Below, one piece after another: positions 34,615 to 46,830 of a stretch of DNA of 64,000 nt. The notes under the pieces were generated by a model. That model was not told the DNA's origin, searched no databases, and saw only the letters and a list, made by a program, of their open reading frames with translations. Each line of letters starts with the position of its first letter. The stretch's first letter is position 1. Source of the DNA: Acanthopleura granulata (lineage: Eukaryota > Mollusca > Polyplacophora > Chitonida > Chitonidae); assembly GCA_016165875.1 (NCBI GenBank), contig JABBOT010000012.1, positions 6,789,534 through 6,853,533 of the forward strand, written 5' to 3'. The translations under genes were made by a program, and so were the position numbers.

Positions 34615-35511
34615 TTAAGGCACCACGGGCTTAAGCAGTCTTCGGAAAGGTACGGGTCTGCCGTAGTTCGTGCACCATGATTCCGGCTTCTTACTTTTCA
34701 TGCGCTTTTGAATACCGGATATGATCCGATCCTCGCGCGCTTGAAGACGTGTTGTGTTGTCAGAAGACCCCAAATAATGGCCCGTGGTTTGAAATTTACG
34801 GTCAATTGGAGGGGGTGGCTCAAACGCAGGTCTTTTGAGATCTCCAGTCTTCACGGTCGCGGTGTTTGAGTTCGGAGATGTATTTCCTGAATGCCCAGTC
34901 ATCTTCAGACGTTGGCCCCGGTCCCAGTTGTGGTAAATGCTCTGGTGAAGTCCGAAACTGTGATAGGTAGACGGTCGTCTGCAGGGGAACAGCCTACAGC
35001 GGTCCCTTCGGCAAGACAGAGGGGAGTCCTCGCCTCCATTGTCCTTGGCGGATTTTAGAGGACTATGCAGATTCCTCCACTTCCAGTTACATCTAGTAGG
35101 ACTTTGTCTGGAGTTTCTGGAGACTGGAGTGTCTCGGCCTAAGGACTGGGTCAGTGTTGGAGATTTGGGTGTCAGGGGTGGGAGCTGTGAATCCAGATAT
35201 TGGCGTTTGCCCGACAGTCCATCTAGCTCATCTTGCAGCGCTTCCATCTTCCGATTATAGTTCTGTCCGAGTCGGTGACACGAGGCATCCAGTTCAATGA
35301 GGTCTCGCTTCAGACGCTCTCCGGCCACTTCGTTCAGCTTCCACGACCTCATCGACATTTTCCTCACCCTCTGCGCCGTTTTCTTAGAATTGTCCATCAT
35401 TTGCTGAAATTCAGTAAGAAAGCTGGTCGTAACAAAATCTGGATGTTGGAAAGCTGAGTTTGCTCTCCTGTGAGAGTCGTTGGTCCGTTTCTCAGATGCC
35501 CATTGTGACAA
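34615..35511 (-). CDS. uncharacterised coiled-coil protein, paralogue of the 47.8 kb gene
   Basis: An open frame of 298 codons ends at TAA-type stop 34615-34617 (reads ...RRLLKPVVP). Visible order: charged N-terminus, helical/coiled-coil segment about residues 40-105 (KKTAQRVRKMSMRSWKLNE, LQDELDGLSGKRQ), a Ser/Pro-rich stretch, RCRLFPC at 171-177 followed by YHSFG, a Pro-rich EPPPP stretch, and the C-terminal W279-C-TNYG-R-PVP-F-RR. The last two blocks recur in 47809-48636. The start is uncertain. The frame opens without ATG; the first in-frame ATG is at 35400 (M38), leaving 261 aa. Ten codons upstream, an in-frame ATG (MAKSEKSVH) is cut off by one TAA at 35521-35523. No family recognised. 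Confidence 0.75.
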   Translation of the reverse strand: MSQWASEKRTNDSHRRANSAFQHPDFVTTSFLTEFQQMMDNSKKTAQRVRKMSMRSWKLNEVAGERLKRDLIELDASCHRLGQNYNRKMEALQDELDGLSGKRQYLDSQLPPLTPKSPTLTQSLGRDTPVSRNSRQSPTRCNWKWRNLHSPLKSAKDNGGEDSPLSCRRDRCRLFPCRRPSTYHSFGLHQSIYHNWDRGQRLKMTGHSGNTSPNSNTATVKTGDLKRPAFEPPPPIDRKFQTTGHYLGSSDNTTRLQAREDRIISGIQKRMKSKKPESWCTNYGRPVPFRRLLKPVVP

Positions 35512-36160
35512 GCAGATTCTTTAATGAACTGACTTTTCACTCTTAGCCATGTGATACAACCAGCAAATTAGCATAACAAATTACCACATTTCACCGTTCC
35601 AAATTTCGTCTTGTGAAGGAAACTCAAAAAAAAACAAAACATTTTAACAATTCCCTTCGGAAGGCCATTCGTTAATGGAGTGGCCGATTTAGACAGATAA
35701 GAGACCAACAATTTGGCAGACCAACCGACAGATCAACCAAACGACCGACAGAAGGAGCAAATTTTAGAGCTGTCTCTCGTAACCACTAAACGCATTTGCT
35801 GTTTAAAATCTTGCCATAAACTGACATGACGCACTTACATTTGCGTAATTACATGCTTCGTACATACATAGCCAAGGCGACACATGGCCTTTACATAGAT
35901 CAAAATGTATAACCGTTCATTAAGGCTTTGAAGTGCTTTTGATGCGACCTACTAGCACGTTGTGCGAACAGACGACCACGAGCACATTTAATATCACTGT
36001 ACAATATATTTTCGTGGTGTGCTATGGTAAGCCCTCAGCATCAAGAAATGAGTGTAAATATAAAAATACTTACATGTCACGCAATTGTTAGGTTGTGCCT
36101 TATGGTGTCACTGCTGAACAATTCCCACTGCCTTTAACAATCAAGATGCTATCTGTTACT

Positions 36161-36189
36161 CCCTCTCTCTCTCTCTCTTTTTCTCTCTC
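36161..36189. repeat. CT-rich microsatellite
   Basis: ccctctctctctctctcttt followed by ttctctctc: a slightly interrupted (CT)n tract. Confidence 0.9.
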
Positions 36190-36684
36190 ATAGTTGGAAT
36201 TTAATTGTGTATATTGTACTCGACGCTTATACGCCTTTCTGCCCGTCAAGAATGGATTAATAATGACTTTCTCCTTAACCTGTACGTCACCTCAAATCAA
36301 GGCTTTCCTCCAGCGTAGACATTATTTAATCTGGTTACCGCTGTACAGGAAGGCCGTACCGGGCTATATGTTGGCGAATTTCCTTTCATAACAAGCTTAA
36401 TGTGTGCCTATCGGCTTTCATCTAGAAATGTCGGTGCCACCGAGCTAACAAAGGCTGTTTTCTAGTCGACGCCTTAAACAGTCTTAATTAACCAAACTGA
36501 ATACAGTGGATGAAGTTCAAACCGGATTTAGACTGCTCATGCTTTAGGATACTAAAGGGCTAGAATGTAAAAGTCCGAGAAAAAAAAAAACAATAACATA
36601 TTTTTGCGACACTTTTTCAAAGAAAATCAAATTTTATTCAGTTTACATATATAGGTAAAAGACAATCATGATGCGGGAAAAGGG

Positions 36685-37000
36685 CCGTGGCAAAATGCTT
36701 AGAAGTGCTACCACACAGGTTCAAACCCGGCTTAGTCCTGACGGTGCATCACAGTTGGACATAAGTCAGTCAGCACAAGGATAATCAATGTCTTCTCTCG
36801 CAAAAACCATATGACAAAAAGGGGGAATTTCATTTTTGAAATTGTGAACTACCTGTATGTGACCATTTGTTCAGCCTAACGTTCGTTAAAGACCCACTTG
36901 TCCTCCACTCATAAGGTGTCATATTTACTTGTCACACGTGGACAACGTCTGTGGTTCTCTCCGTTTTCCTCCGTAAGATCGTTATCGTATAAGAGTAAAA
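36685..37000 (+). repeat. possible ancient tRNA-like SINE
   Basis: agtgctaccacacaggttc followed by aaacccggctta resembles a tRNA B-box arm. About 230 bases later, ctccgttttcctccg and tataagagtaaaatgatg echo a SINE 3' body. Strongly diverged. Confidence 0.35.
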
Positions 37001-38904
37001 TGATGTGCAATTATGAGAAATACACATAATTAATGCTAAAAAACCCTAGTAATATTCTTACTGTGCTTCCACCAACCTCCACAGATACGTTTCACTTAAA
37101 TATCTCACCAGAAATAAGAGCAATGAATGATGCTTTCAATTCTGAAACATTCTTTCATGACACCATAACTTTCCAAATGACACCTACCAATGTTAATTGT
37201 AACCATATGCCATGGGAACGAGTTTCTTTTACACGCGTTGCTATGACAGTTAGCCATTTTACTGTATATATAAGCATCAGACGTAACCCAATCCTTGATA
37301 TTTCTATGTGCTATATAACAGTCGCTGACATCATTTGGCACTTTGTCTGAGACTGAATGGCTGTTTACGCGGATATCTTCCCGTTAATCAATAAAACGAT
37401 TTGGGTTAACACAATTAACGCGGTAGGTGTTCTCTCGATCGACTGGGAATCTTATTTGGTAACATTACATGATACATTTGTGATTGATATCGTCTTTGCG
37501 TCGCAAATTCTGGGGAATCAATATCATTTAAACGGGACATTAACGATTTTACGGTAGGCCATTCCAGACATTATTCCACATATTATAACATATGTTTTTT
37601 ATTGAAATAAGGTGTTGTTTATACTTAAATGTATGTAAAATGCATTTTTTGGACAGCATTGACAATTTTGACATCTCTTTTATTGACTGGCTGGTATACT
37701 CAAATAGTTTACAGTGAAAATTGATACATTTTTATTTAATTTGATTGATTCAGTGCTGTACGTAACACACTCTGCTCTAAAGGGCGATAACTCTAATAAA
37801 TCGGTCAGTGAGTGCATCGAGAATCCCACGAAGTGTTGTTGCATGTTAGGCTGGCCCAAGAAGAACTGTCAGATAAAGACATATTATTCCCACCTAAGCA
37901 TCAACACATACGACTTCTTATAGAAATATAAAAGCAATTATGATTAAAGTGACCATACCAATATATATTCGCCAATGCACAGATAAAATTGATCTCCGTA
38001 AGTACAACGTGTGACATATGGTCTACCATATTGTGCTGCTTACATCGTGTGTGCTTTTCAACGATTTTATAATGTCCGCCTAATTAATCCGAACAAGAAT
38101 TTTGTTTTAATGGCACACCATAATGAACTTCCAGCTTGCAGCCTGTGACAAAAAGCGCCGTATTAAATCCGTTATTTGCGGTTGATTTTTCAGTGTGTTT
38201 ACCTATTTACTCATACTTGCGCATATCTATGACATCAGCTGCCGTGCCCGGAGATAAGCTCATTTGCAAACAGAGTCTTAAAAGAAGATATTCGCTGACT
38301 GCACCGTCTCCGTGGCAACGAGGAACGCGACGGAAGGGAAATTTGAGATGCCATGCATTGACTGCAGAAATGAAATATTCAGCACTGACCGAGTTCGAGT
38401 TTTGATGTGGCATTTAACACAGGTGATCCGAACCTTCAAGACGTGTGCTGCATCGTTGTATTGGACTAGCAGGTATGACATACAAATAGTTCGGCGAATC
38501 TCTTCGCCTTTATGCCATTACAACCTAAGGTTAACAAATGTTCAAATGTCTAATGGCGATATAGGCTCGGAATTATTTGTCGTCTTTTTCCCAATTCATT
38601 ATTTCACTGAGGTAAAAAAAAAGGCACAAAAACTTCTGTTTATTTTTACCTAAGTTACTGGGTTCTCTAAAGATGTTCTCGTAAACATACTCGATTACAT
38701 AAATTATCAGCCATATAGTATAAGGGGCGATTGGACCAAACGGTCAGTTAGCAATATATACCACCTAAAGTAAGTAAAAAAAATGCTATGGTGATTTTGT
38801 CTATTGTGGGGGCTGCAAAGTTTCTCCACATAGTATATATTTAGCTGAAATCTTCTGCAGAACAAGGTACCATGCTGAATAGTCCAATTAGCATATTAGT
38901 GAAC

Positions 38905-38960
38905 ACTGATTGACTGATTAACGTCACATTCAAGAATTTGTCAGTTGTGCGATGGGGGAC
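38905..38960 (-). repeat. degenerate SINE tail
   Basis: gattgactgattaacgtcac and attcaagaatttgtcagttg are the reverse-complement pattern of the SINE 3' end. Confidence 0.5.
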
Positions 38961-39238
38961 ATTTTTGTGTGTGTCTTACAGAAGCCAAATGACTGTTGTT
39001 GTTGTTTTTTTAAGATATTATAAAATGATAAACAAATTCTTACTGTTGTGTCATGAAAACCTTTCCACGCACGTGAAATGCCTCGTGCAGGATGCCAACC
39101 AGGTTGCTTATGACCTCTGATCTGTGGGCTACTAACAGCGGAATTTACATGAGTGGACTGCACTTTGCAATCGTTTCTATTACTTGTAGAGTACTTTAAA
39201 AGACATTGTTGTTGACCATAGGATTTGTCACCCAGCAC

Positions 39239-39401
39239 TTACGTCATATTGTGCATCCAATGGCTGCCAAGGGTCGTTGTCGAGCCGCTTTCGCGCCATT
39301 TTGCGATGTGTAACCGACATTTTGTCTTTCTGCCTTGACTGATTGTGACGTCAGGCTATATATGACGTCATGGTAGGATGACAGCATTCTCGATGACGTA
39401 T
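39239..39401. promoter_or_regulatory. orphan promoter-like cluster (CRE x2-4, CCAAT, E2F-like, YY1-like)
   Basis: Within 163 bases: TTACGTCA (39239), CCAAT (39257), TTTCGCGCC (39289, E2F-like), CCATTTT (39296, YY1-like), perfect CRE palindromes TGACGTCA at 39346 and 39363 (17 bp apart), and TGACGTAT at 39394. The segment is CpG-richer than its surroundings. No gene with a clear start lies next to it; the nearest ORF in plus orientation starts at 42275. Function is inferred from motifs only. Confidence 0.4.
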
Positions 39402-41800
39402 ATATCACAACGTTGCGCTATTTAGTTTTTGATGTGCCAAAAACATGATGAGCAGCGTCAGAATGCTAAAAGCTAAAATGACTGTAAAAATGCAGACATG
39501 AGACAAGCCATCTTTATTATTGGTTAAAGGTTCTTTACCTGTAGATGTGACCGTTTGAAAGTTGGCTGTGAAATCTCACCTTTATGGGATAACAATTGTA
39601 ACAGCCCACCTCATTAACATCAAATCAGCGTCTGATACAAAGGCATTTTCCACTCAACCGAAAAAGTACTTCGGTCACAATGATTTTTTATTTCATACCA
39701 GCGAAGATTTTTTTTATACAGCAAATTTTTAAAGATCAATTGAAGAGAAAATATGTATAGTGTATAGCAGCTGTGTATAGCACAGGAGTGGAAGGACAAT
39801 TAAATTTCGCCCATGTGATGGCTTTTAAAGTAGTAAAAAAATCTCATTATTTATTCAAAACGGTGCATTTCTTCTCACGACAATTGATATAGCTTTACAA
39901 ACTAAAAACATTTGCCTTTCACGGGAATTGTACCCTTAAATAGATTGCGATAAATACCATATGGGAATAGTATATATCAGTCAGTTCCATGCAACTGTGG
40001 GGACAATAGCACAGGTTCGTACGTTAGGATATGCAGTGAAATAAAATCACAGTATGAACGAAGTGTGTTATTTTGGTGACGTACGATCGGTTCATCGCGA
40101 TCACGTGACGAACTTACTCTAGGTTATTTACACTCGGTGCATATAGTTGGCCAAGGTATGCAAGGCTCGGTTTAGTTCACTGATACCAAAGTGGTCGTAT
40201 AAATATGGGAGAAGCGATTACATATATAATTTAGACCGATATCGCTGTACTCGTATTTTCCCTGGATACACGAACCAGTTTTCTTCAAAGGCATTTATAT
40301 GTGAATTTATGTTTTTTCACCGGTATTTGTGTTTAATTTTGTTTAATTGAATTTATATGAGTTTGCCTTTCTTCACCGTCACTTATATGGCCGCTTTGGT
40401 TAATTTACCCAATAGGCTATACCTTTGCAACAAGTATGTCACGGGATATCCATCGACCGCTACCATGAAACTTTCAGACAGTACCACTTAGTAACGTATG
40501 TCACATGACGTCATTGTAACCGATGTGACCAAATGCACTTCTTGGCTATGCTTTGATTTTGACCACAAATACTCCGTCAAAATACAATGCCATGGTTGCC
40601 AATAAGATGGTAAACGCGTCAGTATGTTTTCAAAGGTCGGTGGTTTAACCGCAAGTACTCGTGTTTCCTTAAAAATTCTCGTGTATGGAGTAAAACTTTC
40701 CACTTACTTCTCTCAGTTTTTATCATCGAAAACCGACGACTTGCAAGACGCTTTGAGGGTGAATGTGTGATATCGGTCCTAATCAGTCGTTGTATGTATT
40801 AGGTGTTCCGTGACTAGTTATATTTTTCCGATAACTGCAAGGGTTTAATTGTTATTTAATGAAAGGTTATACGTTCGTGGATATGAAACAGTCTTTCGTT
40901 GATACACCAACGTCAGAAATTACGCTTAGATCCTACACATGCGCAAAATAGGCAGTCCTCATCGATGCCCTTTGACCTCCTAGGCTATGACCCTGATTTC
41001 AACCAGTGACACCAGAAGTTCGACTCAGTTATAACACATAAGCCCACAGTCTTCTGCACAGACAGCCCTTAACTACAAAGACTCTAGAGATAAGATCTTA
41101 TCTCCCGTAGTTTTATTTCAATAACTCCCTCTATCAGTTATATTTATATTTTATTTGATAGCTATCAAGGTCTGTAAACAGCAATAATGTACAGAATTTA
41201 CCGAGGTTTGATCTTTTGATGTTCACCTATTTATCCCCATGTCGAATTCACCAGCTTGTGAATACAGAAACGCCAATATCTGTAAGAATGCTACTGGCGC
41301 AGACAAGGAAAACTGATCAACCATATAACGTGACATTATGGTAGGCATGATATCAGTCAGATATATTTATTGTCCTATACTTTGACTGAACCACACCCGG
41401 GCCCAATAACTGCATTCATTCACGGTTAATTATAACCTGTATAACATACTGACCTATACAATGTCAAGGCAGAATGTAAATATATATCCTCAGCTTTTAT
41501 ACAAAAACTTCACACAAATCAACTATATCTGAGACGTTTCAGAGGTATATATTGGGTTTTCTCTTGCAGATTCCGAAATTGTAGACAGAAAATCAGCTAT
41601 TTCTGACTTAAACGTAAAAGTCGGCGTAAAGCCGTTCAGTTGTGGGCCCATGCAGAATGACATTGAGCGTTTTATTGTAAGACATCTAGGTAAATTGCTT
41701 AGACATTGATGTCTCAACCTCTATTTCTGCTTACAGAATTGGGAGAAATTTTGTTTCTTCACTGTTTATAGAACCATTGCGGAGTTTGACCATTACGGTT
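39402..41800. other. intergenic, no gene seen
   Basis: No exon recognised. 40610-40700 (ggtcggtggtttaacc, ctcgtgtatggagtaaaac) looks like a decayed SINE 3' end. Confidence 0.45.
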
Positions 41801-42183
41801 TTGTTATCCATTAACGTTACCTATCCGTAATGTTATCCATTATTTACACACGAGGACAATTATATAGAATCGTTAAGCTTGTATTTGCATTTCTTCAACA
41901 TATTCGACGTATGTCATAATGTTGTGTAATATGTATTTATTTTTCATGGAAGGTAAAATCCATTCGGATATAGGTAATGTTGGTAGACCGCTTGTTAGCA
42001 TCAATGTTATCCGTCCTAAATGTTATCCATTGCGCATAAGGACAATTTTGTAGCCTTTGTTAGCCCTAATATTTGCATTTCCACAACATTTTTCACTCGT
42101 ATGTCATAAGGGTGTACATGTATTTCTTTTTTATGACAGGAAAATCCACTTGGTTATATGTTGTGCCGAAAGACTGCTTACTA
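41801..42183. repeat. 186-bp tandem duplication upstream of the 42.3 kb ORF
   Basis: Two diverged copies in direct orientation, about 41801-41990 and 41991-42183. Shared in order: atgttatccatt, ggacaatt, atatttgcatttc or its variant tatttgcatttc, caacat, cgtatgtcataa, gtatttattttt/gtatttctttttt, aaaatccact/aaaatccattc and tatgttg. The second copy ends less than 100 bases before the ATG, so the duplication covers the likely promoter or leader. Copy two also contains a good acceptor-like ttcttttttatgacag. Confidence 0.8.
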
Positions 42184-42274
42184 CCTGCTCACCTCTAGCC
42201 GATAGATCCCCCATCGATTACACCGTTACGAAGACCCACTGAGATCCGAACTGAAAAGAATCGCTGAGGCGCGC

Positions 42275-43090
42275 ATGTCGCGGAACAATACCACGACGAT
42301 GAAAAGCTCGATACCAACGACGCCGGCTACCAGTGTCAGTTCATCCTGCGAGTGGGACAGGTTTTCCACGACCAACGATTCACTCCTAAAGGCCAGGGCC
42401 AAATACCTCGAGACGCAAATGTTTTACGGGCCAGGCTTTGATCCACCCGTCAATAACGCCTTGGTGCCGAGCATCTTTAACAAGCTGGACGCCCAGTGCC
42501 AGGAGCGAACCCGCGTCCTGAACAATGTGCTGGACAAGAGGAGAGTCGTCCAAGAGCGAGTCATCAGCCGCAACCGAGATTTACAGGAGAGAATCCACGC
42601 CAAACAAACCACCATACTGAAAGAGGAGTTGCGCAGAATTGGTAAGAAAATGCCGAGTTTTGCCAAACTTTATAAAAACACGGACATGGCTCTTCTTGAC
42701 CGGCAGGTAAAGGAACATCCGGTGCCTTACTCTAAGTTCAACGCTAGTCTTCCAGAGGAACGACATTATTGTTTCCGGTATTTTGAGCATCACAATCCCG
42801 TGCGGATTGCCAGACGCGTCGCTGAGGGTATCAAGAAAGACGTGAAGAAACTTGAGCAGGCCATGGAACACACGACTTCTGCTGCCGAAGTATCGGCACG
42901 GGAAGAAACGCAAACTGTTCCGGAAATTACCAAGTTAGCTGAAACGTCCGATCCAGGTGAGGCAATGGAGGTTGATGTTGCCATGGCAACATCATGTTCA
43001 CTTCCGCTGGAACCTATTACTGAAATCTCACATCCGGCTTCAAACCATGACACAACGTCTGCGTCGTCAAAAGATTCCAAAGGATCGTAA
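42275..43090 (+). CDS. uncharacterised coiled-coil protein, single exon
   Basis: A 271-codon frame from ATG 42275 to TAA 43088-43090, uninterrupted and with coding-like composition. The N-terminus is Ser/Thr-rich. Residues about 66-125 are a charged amphipathic helix or coiled coil (CQERTRVLNN, VVQERVISRNRDLQERI). An Arg/His-aromatic stretch follows (ERHYCFRYFEHHNPVRIARR, 162-181). The last 75 residues are acidic and Ser/Thr-rich, probably disordered. There is no signal peptide, membrane segment or known catalytic motif. It lacks the TNYG-x-PVP signature of its minus-strand neighbours, although it lies between them. A spliced 5' leader is possible given the acceptor-like sequence just upstream. 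I do not recognise the family. Confidence 0.72.
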   Translation: MSRNNTTTMKSSIPTTPATSVSSSCEWDRFSTTNDSLLKARAKYLETQMFYGPGFDPPVNNALVPSIFNKLDAQCQERTRVLNNVLDKRRVVQERVISRNRDLQERIHAKQTTILKEELRRIGKKMPSFAKLYKNTDMALLDRQVKEHPVPYSKFNASLPEERHYCFRYFEHHNPVRIARRVAEGIKKDVKKLEQAMEHTTSAAEVSAREETQTVPEITKLAETSDPGEAMEVDVAMATSCSLPLEPITEISHPASNHDTTSASSKDSKGS

Positions 43091-43780
43091 ATTTCGCGAA
43101 ATTACGAATTCGGAATGGTATTTACGGGTAATGGCTTGGGCTGTAAGTGCATTTTAAAGTGAGACTGTTTGCCAATGAGTCCATGCCGTTGAAAAAGATG
43201 TCTGAGTGTCTGCATACGCGGAACGTCGGCCTGACGACGGTATGAAGAGTACATGTATATAGTTGTTAAGGCAAGATACGGTCTCTTTTTCTCACGTCGT
43301 CCTGTTATATGTGTGGCGCAGACACGAGTGCAATGTTTATTTAATTTACAATGGCAAGCACTTAGTTAAGACCACAACCAATTCAGTCCACAACCACTTG
43401 AAATTATTTCTTTTCATATATTTCGAGAAAGAGCTGTTTACGTTTGTAAGAAATGAATTTATCGAACAAACGGATGCATGGCAGACGCACGATGTACAAG
43501 GGAATTTCATATGCTCCGAGCTGTCCGAATTGAGCTACCAATGAACAGTAAAGACGAACTTCATGTAGTTTCGAAGAATGTTTCAGAACAAAGAAGACAT
43601 CGTGATGGCTCATTTATACCAAATATCACCTCGATGAGAGGGAAACATTACTGCCAACACAATTCGTTATATTTTCTCCCTCGTTAAGTGTGACTCTACA
43701 ACATAACATGTTGAGTAATTCTAGATAATTCTAATAAATGGCAATTAATATCACAGCATTGTTTACCTAATTCGGAATCG
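43091..43780. other. 3' flank of the 42.3 kb ORF
   Basis: No gene seen; AATAAA near 43733 is a possible distant polyadenylation signal. Confidence 0.4.
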
Positions 43781-43945
43781 ACCATGGTTCTAGAGTTGTT
43801 TGTAAGCTATTACTGTTTAAATATTTACATGAACAATTCGACGAAACCCGATTTGAAGTAAACTGGCAAGAGGCCGAATTTCACCTGACTAGTTGCCAGC
43901 TATCACACTGTCGTAGGTGTCCTGGTTTTACTCGCTTTATTCTTA
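43781..43945 (+). repeat. dispersed repeat R1, copy 5
   Basis: accatggttctagag, ctgtttaaatatttacatga, aagtaaactggcaagaggcc, gaatttcacctgac, agctatcacactgtcgtagg, tcctggttttactcgc: all R1 blocks in order. Confidence 0.75.
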
Positions 43946-46639
43946 ACATCAGGACTGCTGTTGTGAACTTTTAAGATTTAACATGACCAGAATATTTCGT
44001 CCATTCCTAAATCCATTTTGTGTTTACGCCAACAAATGGACAGTGTTTTAGCAAAGGCCAGAATGTTTGTAGTCTATATGCTGCTTAGATATTTTAACTG
44101 AACAATATCGCAGCACTTTTTCAATGCAGCGTACAAAACATTGAATTTCAGATTTCGTTGGTTATAACTAAATTATTTGTTGATGTTATGTGAAAAAAAA
44201 CTTTATAAAAATAAATCACCGGAAGAATTTAGTCAAATGTCTTAAATTACTTATGGCACACTGTAAGAAAAGTCCGTGTTTTTGACACACTAAGTCAGGT
44301 ATTTCTACGAGGGTTTTCCACTTTAGTCCCTTTAGTGGTACAGTTCCCTTAATGAATAGAGTGAATGAATGGTTATGGCTTGATGCCTCATCGGCAATAT
44401 CGGCAATAATGAATAGAAGAAATACGTGATCTGTGTGGGGTTCACATATTATTTCAAACGATCATATTAAGGTCATTATGGTCGTAATTTTACAGTGAAA
44501 ACATCTGTCAGCCAGGCCTATTACCCGTAATTTAACGAAAATTTTAGTACATATATGAACAAGTCGGTATCGATTAGCTGCCACCAGGAGATCAGACATA
44601 TACTAAATCAATAAATTCTGTGTGGCAATACATTCTAATACATCGACTATTGACATACGCAGACATATAACGGAATGAGGTGAACTTATACCGGTATGCA
44701 TGTATGGTCTTTATCTAAGCATATGGCATTCCGGTAACATATGCAAGATTCCCCTGTAACTTACAGGTGGCCTCTTGCTGCTGGCCTCTTGCTGCTGCTC
44801 AAACAATTTGCTTTGTCTTTGAAATAGGTTTCAATATTGAATCAGATTGATATCGATGTGGATGGGTCGATTTATGACATATTATTATATTGTAACTTGA
44901 TTTACTTGTCCGTTACTTTTTGGCTTTCATTTCTGCTTACTTGTTGATAGACCTGTTGGTTATAATTCACAGATTGACTGACTTGTCGATTCATCCATTT
45001 GGCTCTCCCATTGGTTTGTTAATTTGATTGGTGGATTGATATAATGGTTAAATTTATTTCAATAAAATATCGTCCAGTGAGCATTTTTATACCTCTTCTA
45101 ACTGTAAATGATACAAAATGACAGTTACTTGTCTCTTCCGGGTAAATCGTCTAACTCAGCGCCGGCTATACAAGTGGATGTCAGTATAACTACCGGCATA
45201 TGAATGGTATGTACACTGTAATAAGACAATTACGTTGGTTTGGCACACATGATGCTTGCTCATGGGGTTGCCATTCCTTTATTGAAGTGTATATATATAT
45301 ATTTGATGTTTTTGGTCTTTTGGCACAACGCAGAAAATCTTAAATATTTTAGAAACACGTGTGCTTTTAATTGTTGACTGATTTATTGGAAGAAAGCATT
45401 TCTGGCTGAAGGATTTATTGTTTTGTTGACATCATGGTATGTCGAATTTCTGGTCGGTTTGACATTCGACCTATAAATTAGTAATGGTTCGATGTGTCAT
45501 AGGTTGATTAACCTATCGGCTGACATATTGGTCCATTGACGTTTTAGTTGATTGATTTACTGGTAAATCCCCTTTGTGTTGATTTATTTATTTATCCGGA
45601 TCAGCAATTTTTATACAGGTATATTCCTGAAACTGTGATTGTTTTCAAATCCCTGCTTCTAAAAAGTGCACGGCGAAGTTTCACAGGTAAAATACAGCCA
45701 CCCAATCGCCTCCTTTGTTGCTATGTCCTTGTTTGTTTTTGTGCTTTTCTAATAATTCCTTGCTTAATTGGTCAATGGTTTTCTGGTTGGATGAACCGAA
45801 CCCCGGCTCAAGCATTCCCTTACTTGCTTACACGTTTCATGACCTCTATGGATTAAATCGTGGAACTCCAAGTCGTATTGACCAATTAATTAAATAGCAA
45901 AACTCCTGAGAAAACCAGCGCTATTAGCAAAACTATACACACCTATTCATGGTCAGTGTTTCTCCATGCTTCCATTGTTTGCCCACAGAAAAAGCTATAT
46001 TGATTATAAATATATAACAAAAGAGATATTAAGCGAAAGGCTGGTGGTGAGGTCGTTGTCAGTCTTCAGACGTTCCACAGTTCACACGGTCCAGTAGGTG
46101 CCATAGACCACATTGATCTTGTACGAAAGTATTAGTGGACCAATAAAAACAGTCGCCTGCTGCATCTGCGAGCCTCAGGAACTTGTTTTCTCGTTGGATG
46201 GCAGCTGATGATTTATGGGAAGCCATCATCTGGCCGCTGTTGGTTTAAGCGAGTCACGGTGACCTGTGACGCCAAGAGTTTGCGAGATGCTTTCAGTTGG
46301 CTGGATATTTAACCTGGCACTGCGTTCGTTTATCCATGTGATAAAGTACATCTGAGCGACCTTAGTTTCATTGTTTTCATCGATTATCATCAGGGATATT
46401 AATATTGAATTATTTATTCTGTAGCTATTTGACGCCTAAATTAAGCTGAAATAAAAATAGGGGAATAAAACAAAATGGCCAAACCTCGAAAAAAAACAAA
46501 CATCGCACCTTGTCACCCATTCGACAATCTTCTTGACTCAAACCCACTCGAGAATCTCAACTTGTCATCTGATTGGTTACAGACGTGTGGTCTGAAGTTT
46601 GTTTGCTTACTTGCTTGCTACGAGTTTGACGTCACTAAT
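43946..46639. other. intergenic, no gene seen
   Basis: 44341-44412 (gaatgaatggttatggcttg, catcggcaatatcggcaat) resembles a fragment of a widespread molluscan repeat, from memory. 44770-44799 contains a 15-bp direct duplication (ggcctcttgctgct). 44881-45620 is rich in ttgattgat/ttgactgac words, like a milder form of the left-edge repeat. Confidence 0.45.
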
Positions 46640-46830
46640 ATTTCGGGCACATCACAGCGGTATCTCCATGTAGCAGGTCGGGTCAAATGCCGAAAGATTT
46701 ATAGACCAGTTTTACTGGAACACCATGCCCAAAACACGACACAACGCCCCCACCCATTCACAATACACTGACGTTGAGCCGAACTGTGCATGCCTGTCCA
46801 GTGCTATCCAGAATCTGACGATAAAGGGAA
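46640..46830 (+). repeat. probable decayed dispersed element
   Basis: cacatcacagcggtatctcc, gtcaaatgccgaaagattta, gaccagttttactgg, acgacacaacgcccccaccc and acaatacactgac recall a repeat seen in molluscan genomes. This rests on memory, not on a second copy here. The 98-codon frame from 46475 runs into it and is therefore not called a gene. Confidence 0.35.

Larger units (their letters stand above)
35524..39238. other. intergenic, no gene seen
   Basis: AT-rich with scattered short frames. Contains a CT microsatellite, one very old SINE-like segment and one SINE tail, listed separately. Confidence 0.5.

Noticed and set aside
38930..39238. 102-codon minus-strand frame next to the CRE cluster
   Set aside because: It opens with GTG, not ATG, has poly-Gln/Lys simple sequence and overlaps a decayed SINE tail. 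It is not convincing as the target of the promoter-like cluster.
46475..46771. 98-codon plus-strand ORF starting MAKPRKK
   Set aside because: Its second half overlaps sequence that looks like a decayed dispersed element, and no conserved domain is visible.
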